Below are positions 52,401 through 59,555 of a stretch of 64,000 nt of DNA, one piece after another. A model generated the notes under the pieces. That model was given only the letters and a program-made list of their open reading frames with translations. It did not search any database and had not been told where the DNA came from. Source of the stretch: Trichomonas vaginalis G3 (lineage: Eukaryota; Parabasalia; Trichomonadida; Trichomonadidae). The position numbers were made by a program, and so were the translations under genes. Position 1 is the stretch's first letter. Each line of letters begins with the position of its first letter. Location of the stretch: the NCBI RefSeq assembly GCF_026262505.1, contig NC_067208.1, positions 4,225,962 through 4,289,961 on the forward strand. The letters are read 5' to 3'.

Positions 52401-53965
52401 ACTGGCTCATGATCCTCGAGAAGCACATCGAGAAGCTCAGACTCGGTGAGTTACACGAGACATTCAGAATCATCTACACTGGTGAACCATCAACAGATAT
52501 CCCAGCTGGTATCCTCCAGAACTCTATCAAGGTTACGAACGAACCTGCCCGTGGTACAAAGGCCAACTTGATGCGTGCTCTCAACCTCTTCTCCGATGAG
52601 ACAATGGAGCAGTGCCAAAAGGATCGTGAATTCAAGGCTCTCTTGTTCCACCTTTGCGTCTTCCACGCTATCATGGTCGAAAGAAGAAAGTTCGGTCCAC
52701 AGGGCTTCAACAGAATCTACAACTTCTCTGCAGCTGATCTTCAGATCTGCTCAGAACTTCTCTTCGATAACCTCGATAACTCACAGCCAATTCCATGGGT
52801 CCCACTCAGATACCTTATCGGTGAAATCATGTACGGTGGCCACATCTCTGATGACCGCGACCGTCGTCTCTGCGCTACATACCTCGAATCCTTCGACAAG
52901 GAGGACTTCGAAGGCGCAGAACTCGTTCCAGGCTTCCCATCTCCAACAAACTGCTCCACACTCGCTGAGTACAAGGAGTACGCCACAAGAGAATTCCCAG
53001 ACGAGTCCGCCTACTTGTTCGGTCTCCATCCTAACGCCGAAATCGGTTCCCTCACAACACAGACAGAGTTCATCTTCTCCACACTTCTCAAGGTCCAGCC
53101 AAGATCATCCTCGAAGAAGGAGGGTGGCGAAACACCAGAAAAGGCTGTACAGAACGCTGCTGAACAGATCAACAACGCTGTTCCAGAGCCATTCAACATG
53201 ACAGAGCTCTACGGCAGAGTCGAGAAGCACGAGCCATACGTCTCAATCTGCCTTCAGGAGTGCGAGCGTATGAACATCCTCATGGCCGAAATCAAGCGCT
53301 CACTTTCCGAGTTGCTCCAGGGTCTCAACGGTGAACTCACAATTTCCGAAGAGATGGATGCCCTCATGAACTCCATCTTCATCAACAAGGTCCCACCGTC
53401 ATGGGAGAAGCTCGCCTACCCATCACTCAAGCCTCTCATGCCATGGTGGAAGAACCTCCTCGACAGACACAAACAGCTCCAGGACTGGTCCGCCGAACTC
53501 ACACTTCCTAACTCTGTTTGGCTCCCAGGTCTCTTCAACCCATCATCATTCCTCACAGCTGTCGCTCAGTCCGCTTCCAGAAAGAACGGCTGGCCACTCG
53601 ACCAGACAGTTCTCACAGTCGAAGTCACAAAGAAACAGGAGTCTGAGATCGACACACCACCACGTGATGGTGCTTACATCCACGGCTTGTACTTGGAAGG
53701 CGCTCGCTGGGATTCAAAGATGAACTCCCTCAACGAGGCTTACCTCAAGGAGCTTTATCCACAGCTCCCAGTTATGTACATCCGTGCTGTCTACATCGAT
53801 AAGCCACAGGGCCGCGCTGCTACATTGTATGAATGCCCAGTTTACGTTACAAAGAACCGTGGTCCAACATTCGTTTCATTCTTCAACCTTAAGATTAACC
53901 CATCAATCGGTACTCCAGCTCACTGGGTTAAGCGTGGTGTCGCTATCCTTCTTGAGGCTGAATAA
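40484..53965 (+). CDS. Axonemal outer-arm dynein heavy chain, beta class (4,493 aa)
   Basis: Motor subunit that powers flagellar beating. One uninterrupted 13.5-kb frame contains the complete plan. The N-terminal tail (DHC_N1/N2) occupies residues 1 to ~1,600. The AAA ring then has its four Walker A loops: AAA1 [14 protein letters not shown] at ~1,872, AAA2 [14 protein letters not shown] at ~2,153, AAA3 [14 protein letters not shown] at ~2,478 and AAA4 [14 protein letters not shown] at ~2,828. The antiparallel coiled-coil stalk with microtubule-binding tip is at ~3,080-3,380, followed by AAA5, AAA6 and the C-terminal domain. The AAA1 neighbourhood ([52 protein letters not shown]) matches the DNAH9/11/17-type class. 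A Lys/Glu-rich insertion (residues ~836-884) interrupts the tail. Codon use is strongly C/G-ending throughout, unlike its AT-rich neighbours. Confidence 0.95.
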   Translation: [4493 protein letters not shown]

Positions 53966-54349
53966 GCTTTTTTTTATTTTAAAAAAAGATTTATTTATTT
54001 TAAATTTTTATATTTGTATTTCTTTTTTAGTGAAGGAAAGTTACATATAGATCCTGTTATTCTTGACTTTTTTTTTCAAATTCAATATTTTTTTTTAATT
54101 TTGAGAATTTCGGTATTTAATATAGATTATACTTGTTTCAGAATTTAATACAGTTCATATAAGGAAGATCCGTTATCAAATTAAATCAATTAGAATAATT
54201 TCTTACGGAATTCTGTTTTAGTAAGATGCTTAGTGAGTAACTCTCGCAGAATTTATGCTGAAATGCGTCAGCTTCATTGAAATCAATTGATATTTCAAAT
54301 ATATTGGTTCCAACAAAAGAGATTTTGAAAATTTTAATTCAAAGGAAAA
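53966..54349. other. Intergenic region after the dynein gene
   Basis: 384 bp of AT-rich sequence with T-rich tracts just after the dynein stop. No supported feature until the duplicated block that begins at 54350. Confidence 0.45.
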
Positions 54350-54541
54350 TTCAAATAAAATTTTTGTCAAAAAATATGGTATGAATTCACACGATCAATT
54401 TTCATGAAGACGTTCACCATTAACTCATCTATCAGCGAAGTCATTAATTATGACAAGTTCCGTGGATTTGGCCATCTCATCTTCCCCACCGAATTCGCCC
54501 ACAACATTAATTCGATGAAGATTAATCAAGTTTCATCCTTA
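54350..54541 (+). repeat. 192-bp block identical to 58286-58477 (copy 1)
   Basis: Covers 54 bp of promoter and the first 46 codons of hydrolase copy 1. It is identical base for base to the same part of copy 2, whereas sequence outside the block on either side has clearly diverged. Confidence 0.9.
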
Positions 54542-55288
54542 CTGCCATATCATACCAGTGTTTCAGCCGAGGACACAGTTAACCTCATTAATAAAATGTC
54601 CCGCCGTGTATACTCAGGCGAAACCATATTTTATGATTTTTATTCTAAATCTGATAAAGAATCTGACCAAAGAAAAGAGAAAACAGGACTCTTCTATTTT
54701 CCAGGAAAATCTGATGCACCTTTTGCTGTAATCAGTGCAGGTGGCGCATTCCAATATGTTGGATCAATTCATGAAAGTATCCCACTTGCTGATTATGTTA
54801 GCGAACAAGGCTTAAATGCATTTGCCTTAGTATATAGAACAGGAAGTTCAGAAATTGCCTGCCAAGATCTCGCAAAAGCATTAAATTTCATTTTTGATCA
54901 TGCAAAAGAACTTAACGTAAGCACAAAAGGTTACTCCTTATGGGGTGGCTCTGCAGGTGCCATCATGTCAGCAGCTCTCGGATCATATGGCACCGAAGCG
55001 TATTATGCTAAACAAATTCCTCGACCAGGTGCTGTGATAATGGAGTATATTGGATACTCAGACTACACTAAGAATGATCCTCCTACATTTGCTGTAATGG
55101 GTACAGCAGATCCATATTTTAACTATAAAACATTAGAAAAAAGAATTAATAATCTTAAAGCATTAGGAATCGATGCCGAATTTCTCAGAGTTCCAGGTGC
55201 CCCACATGGATTTGGCTTAGGCAAAGGCACAAATGCTGAAGGTTGGATCGATAAAGCAATCGAATTTTGGAAGAAACAATTAAAATAA
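54404..55288 (+). CDS. Alpha/beta-hydrolase, esterase-like (294 aa), copy 1
   Basis: A soluble serine hydrolase of the acetyl-esterase/lipase type. The nucleophile elbow is GGS183AG, the acid D236 is in MGTADPYFNY and the histidine H268 is in GAPHGFG. A possible oxyanion segment is ISAGGAFQ (~110-117). The order and spacing are those of the bacterial BD-FAE/xylan-acetylesterase-like alpha/beta hydrolases that cleave short acyl esters; the substrate is unknown. No signal peptide is seen, so it is probably cytosolic. The protein resembles bacterial gut-type hydrolases, so lateral acquisition is possible, but I cannot test this. The ATG is preceded by TCAAT (54395-54399). A second copy lies 3.9 kb downstream. 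Confidence 0.85.
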   Translation: MKTFTINSSISEVINYDKFRGFGHLIFPTEFAHNINSMKINQVSSLLPYHTSVSAEDTVNLINKMSRRVYSGETIFYDFYSKSDKESDQRKEKTGLFYFPGKSDAPFAVISAGGAFQYVGSIHESIPLADYVSEQGLNAFALVYRTGSSEIACQDLAKALNFIFDHAKELNVSTKGYSLWGGSAGAIMSAALGSYGTEAYYAKQIPRPGAVIMEYIGYSDYTKNDPPTFAVMGTADPYFNYKTLEKRINNLKALGIDAEFLRVPGAPHGFGLGKGTNAEGWIDKAIEFWKKQLK

Positions 55289-55446
55289 AAAATTTATGTT
55301 TTTGCAAACTTTTAAAACGTGTCATTAGAATGCCATAAAACATGCATAGTGGTTTTCGCTTTGACATTAAATCATATGGACTATTATTTTATTTAGAAAA
55401 TATTTCATTTATGAACTTTTCGAGAATGGTAGTAATTAATTAGTGT

Positions 55447-57914
55447 TTACATCATAATAAAAGGAGTAACAAGAGCTAATGAGAATGAAAAATTATTGAC
55501 TGGTTTGCATGATAATACAAAGTCACAGTCATCGGAGAATGCAGATTTAGGAATATTGATAGAAATCAATTTCTGTTGAAGTGCTAATGGAGCTTGGAAT
55601 GAACCACACTTCCTGAGATACGGGCAGCCGTCAAATGCTTCATTGTCTACTTTTGTCAAACTCGATGATGAAAAGAAGATGAAGTTGAGATTACTGCAAT
55701 CTTTGAAGGCTTGGTATCCAATCTCACGAATCTTGTTTCCGCTGAAGAAAACGCGTTGAAGAGATGGACTACCCATGAAAGCACAGTTCCCAATTGTGAT
55801 CATCTCGGTTGGAACTGCAAAATTTTTGACGCCGCTGTATGGGAGGAAGAAGTACAAGATGGTCTGATTATAGTCTGTAAGTGCACCATTCTCGAACATG
55901 TACTTGTCGTCGTTGGGATTGAGAGTGATCGTTTTCAGCTCAAAGCAACCATAGAAGCATCCTCCTGCAACATAATTAAATGTGCAGTCTGACACCAAAC
56001 GAATGTTCGAAAGTGATGAGCATGACCGGAACGCAAAGTTAAGAATTCTTGTCAGAGTTTTGGGGATCGTGAATCCAGTTAGGGAAGTACAACCTTCAAA
56101 TGCATACATATCAATGAATTCAACACCTGTTTTCATTTGCAAGTTCTTCAAAGATGTACAGCGCTGACAAATCTGCTGTGATATATTGGATGCAATGGTA
56201 AGATTCTCGATCTTAGATCCTGCAAATGCCTGAACACCAACTGTGTGGCTTTGGCTAGGAATTTCAGCGGTTGTAAGTCCGCTTAGATAGAATGCGTATG
56301 AACCGATATATGCAAGATCATTCATAGATGAAATACCAATGTTTCCAATGCTTGAGGTTTCTTGGAACGCATAGCTTCCGATCTTAGTGATCGAAGTAGG
56401 AAGAACAATTTGTGATAATGCTGAGCATTTGTAGAAGCAGTAATCAGGGATTTCATTAATTTGTGTGCCTTGGAATACAACACTAGTTAGGCTTTTGCAA
56501 TTCATGAATGCATATGTATCAATCTTCTTTAAGCCTGCTGGAAATGTTATTGATTTGATAGTTGATGATGCAAATGCATTAGAAGAGATGCTGAGCATTT
56601 CGTTGTTATCAAAAGTAACATGTGAGAAGGATTTCGATTGAAATGCTCCAGACCCAATTAATGTGCAACTACCGTTGATTTTAATGCTTGAAGAAGCATT
56701 TGAGCCGAGATAAGCTTTGACTGTTTGATGATCATTTTGATACATAATATAATCATCAATTTGTATATCGGGATTCAACGAATTAATTGTTATTGAAATC
56801 TCATTAAAGACTCCATCACCAATGTCATCACATCCTGCTGGAAGAGTTAATGTTTTCAGAGACAAACATCTTGCAAAAGCGTACCTGCCGATGGACTTTA
56901 ATTTTGATGGCAAAACTATGTTTGTCAATGCAATGCAGTGATAGAAAGCAGAACCTTGAATCTGTGTGATTGATTCAGTGAATTTTACTGTGGTCAAATA
57001 TTGACAATCATAGAACATAGCTTCAACCACTGCTGTGATCTGTGGAGGAAATTCGAATTCTGTGAGTCCACCTTCTGCCAAAACCCACGTACCTATAGAA
57101 GTTACTTGAGATCCGATGATGCATTTTGTTAACCGTCCTCCTCGTATTGAAGAAAAATCAAGAATCGTCACAAAAGATGGAACTGTATAAGTTCCTGTCA
57201 ATCCAGAGCTAACATACAATAGAGTTTCGTTATTGTTGCCAGTAAAAACACTTGTTCCATCTGTTTTGAACTTTTTATTATTCTTGTGGAAGGTGAATTC
57301 TATAATAGGGCAGCCTTGGAAGGCAGAAAATGTCACATCAGTGCAAAACTCTGGAAAATAGAAATATTCTAAGTGACTATTAGAAAAACAATCACTTCCA
57401 ATAGTTTTCAGCTGGGAAGTTGGATTAATTTTTTTTCTTTTAGTCCACTCATCGAAAAAACTTTAAAATAGGTAGGATGATACTGAGCAATTGTCTTAAC
57501 AGAATCAGGCAATTCAAGTTTGAGCAAAGAATGTGTGTCAACAAAAGAGCCATGATTTAAAATCTCGCAATTGGGAGGGAGCTGCATGTTAGCCAGCTTT
57601 TTGCACCCATAGAACATCGCACAGTTGATGTTCAATAATTTTGTGCATTGACTTAGGTCGCATGAAACAAGGGCGGAATTTGCGAAGCAATAGAGACAAA
57701 CATCTGAAAGTTGGCTCCCTCTTTCAGCACTAATAGATTCGATACTGTCTCTGCAAAAAAAGAAGGCACTTTCATCCGGTGAATTTCCTCCTTTAATTGT
57801 CGTACAACTTGCAGGAATGGTGTATTCGCCAGCAAGTGTCTTTGGAGCTCTAAGGAGAATAGTACCATCAGCAGAAAATTCGACACCACGACTACCACCT
57901 TCTGAAATTTTTAT
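55447..57914 (-). pseudogene. BspA-like leucine-rich-repeat surface protein gene, broken
   Basis: The sequence encodes trichomonad BspA-like (LRR_5) repeats of ~23 residues with the I-x-x-x-A-F-x-x-C-x-x-L-x-x-(V/I) pattern: ITSIGSYAFQET, LKSIGRYAFARC, ITKIGSYAFQ, MITIGNCAFMGS and many more. BspA-like proteins are thought to be surface adhesins. Two frames are needed: one from 57914 to 57408 and one through 55447, joined near an A8 run at about 57424-57431 where a single-base slip would restore the repeat register. The upstream frame starts directly after a stop (57915-57917) with no ATG, so the 5' end is also missing. The C-terminus is short and ends hydrophobic (FSLALVTPFIMM), without the usual membrane span plus tail. 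Disabled host gene, or sequencing error plus an unseen start. Confidence 0.85.
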
Positions 57915-58285
57915 TTAATCTTCCATTAAAAAAATGGCAATTTTTCTATAAATAAGGTTAATTTTAAATAAGCTGTTATCATGATAGGATGTCTCCATCA
58001 TAATGTAATGCAGATTTTGAATTTCAAATCGAAGTTTTAATATTTCTTTTTTAAGATCGATTCCAGATTTCGATATGAAACATGAATTCTCTTACGGAAA
58101 TATAGTATGATATCGATACTTGGTGAAGTCGAATCATTCTCAAATTTATTTTTATCAATCTATCGTAAGTTTTATTTTTAGAGCGCATAGAAGGTTACAT
58201 CTGTCATATTCGCTCCGAAAAATATCACTATAATATTAGATAACTCCATATTGAAATTATTCAGCCTCAAAGAATTCAATAAAGG
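57915..58285. other. Intergenic region before hydrolase copy 2
   Basis: 371 bp of AT-rich sequence. It does not resemble the region upstream of copy 1 until position 58286. Nothing else is seen. Confidence 0.45.
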
Positions 58286-58477
58286 TTCAAATAAAATTTT
58301 TGTCAAAAAATATGGTATGAATTCACACGATCAATTTTCATGAAGACGTTCACCATTAACTCATCTATCAGCGAAGTCATTAATTATGACAAGTTCCGTG
58401 GATTTGGCCATCTCATCTTCCCCACCGAATTCGCCCACAACATTAATTCGATGAAGATTAATCAAGTTTCATCCTTA
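58286..58477 (+). repeat. 192-bp block identical to 54350-54541 (copy 2)
   Basis: Promoter-proximal 54 bp plus 46 codons of hydrolase copy 2, without a single difference from copy 1. Divergence begins sharply at the next base (ATTGCC against ACTGCC). Confidence 0.9.
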
Positions 58478-59221
58478 TTGCCATACCACAGCAATATTTC
58501 GCCCACAGAATCAGTTGATTTGATCAATAAATTAGTTAATCGTATCGATTCTGGTGAAACCATATTTTATGAAATTTATTCTAAATCAGAAAAAGAAAAA
58601 GATCCACAAAAAGAAAACACAGGTCTTTTCTATTTCCCAGGAGAGCCTAATGCACCTTTTGCCGTAATTTGCGCAAGAGGTGGTTTCCAGTACGTTGGAA
58701 GCATTCATGAAAGTTTTCCTCATGCTGACTACCTTAGTCAGCAGGGATTCAATGCATTTGCCTTAGCATATAGAACTGGAGGGGCCGATGATGCATGCGA
58801 AGATTTAGCAAAAGCATTGAATTTTATATTTGATCATTCCAAAGAACTTAATGTAAGCACAAAAGGCTACTCATTATGGGGTGGCTCAGCTGGGGCAAGA
58901 ATGGCAGCTTACCTCGGCTCTTATGGCCCTCAGTCATTTAATGGGAAGCCAATTTCTCGTCCAGGTGCTATCATAATGCAATATACAGGGCATACCGACT
59001 TCACAAGGAACGATCCTCCCACATTTGCTGTGTGTGGTACTAATGATGGCATTGCCAACTATAGGATAATGGAAAGAAGAATTAATAATCTTAAATCTGC
59101 CGGAATTGATGCCGAATTCCTTAAAATTCCAGGAATGTCACATGGATTTGGCTTAGGTAAAGGCACAAATGCTGAAGGCTGGATCGATAAAGCAATTGAA
59201 TTTTGGAAGAGGCAATTATAA
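58340..59221 (+). CDS. Alpha/beta-hydrolase, esterase-like (293 aa), copy 2
   Basis: Paralogue of the hydrolase at 54404, with all three catalytic residues at the same positions: S183 in GGSAG, D236 in CGTNDGIANY and H268 in GMSHGFG. The first 46 residues are identical to copy 1. Beyond that the two differ at many positions, especially in the lid-like part (residues ~190-225) and at the oxyanion segment, where ICARGGFQ replaces ISAGGAFQ. This may mean a changed acyl or alcohol preference. No signal peptide. Expression signals must be the same as for copy 1, because the core promoter is identical. Confidence 0.85.
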   Translation: MKTFTINSSISEVINYDKFRGFGHLIFPTEFAHNINSMKINQVSSLLPYHSNISPTESVDLINKLVNRIDSGETIFYEIYSKSEKEKDPQKENTGLFYFPGEPNAPFAVICARGGFQYVGSIHESFPHADYLSQQGFNAFALAYRTGGADDACEDLAKALNFIFDHSKELNVSTKGYSLWGGSAGARMAAYLGSYGPQSFNGKPISRPGAIIMQYTGHTDFTRNDPPTFAVCGTNDGIANYRIMERRINNLKSAGIDAEFLKIPGMSHGFGLGKGTNAEGWIDKAIEFWKRQL

Positions 59222-59555
59222 TCCAAAATAAGTATAATTTTATAATTTTAGAAATATTATCATTTGTAATAATTTAAGTTGTATTAACCAATATACTGAA
59301 AAACATTATTGTAATTCGTTACCCTTGTTTACATATGCACACTAATTTATTATCCAATTTAATTTAACATGTTTTAAGACCAATTATCCCATTTTTAAAT
59401 ATTCTGTTATATATTACTCATTATTTGGCTATAATGCATATCTCAATGTGAATTATTTTCAAAATTTTATTTCATTTCTCTTCAAAAAGATTAGAAAGTT
59501 TAAAAACGAACTATATTTTTACTATCCTAGGATTCAGCGAACATAAAAATAGAAA
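59222..59555. other. Convergent intergenic region
   Basis: 334 bp between hydrolase copy 2 and the glycine-rich gene. AT-rich, no features. Confidence 0.45.

Noticed and set aside
41124-53201. About sixty frames of 60-290 codons on both strands, e.g. 46226-47098 and 50660-51271
   Set aside because: All are shadows of the dynein heavy chain; strong codon bias removes stops from alternative frames, giving Ser/Thr/His/Gln-rich or Leu/Arg/Ser-rich nonsense.
57653-57898. 81-codon minus-strand frame starting MVVVVSN
   Set aside because: Out of frame with the BspA-like repeats; the repeat-bearing frame in the same place lacks a start codon.
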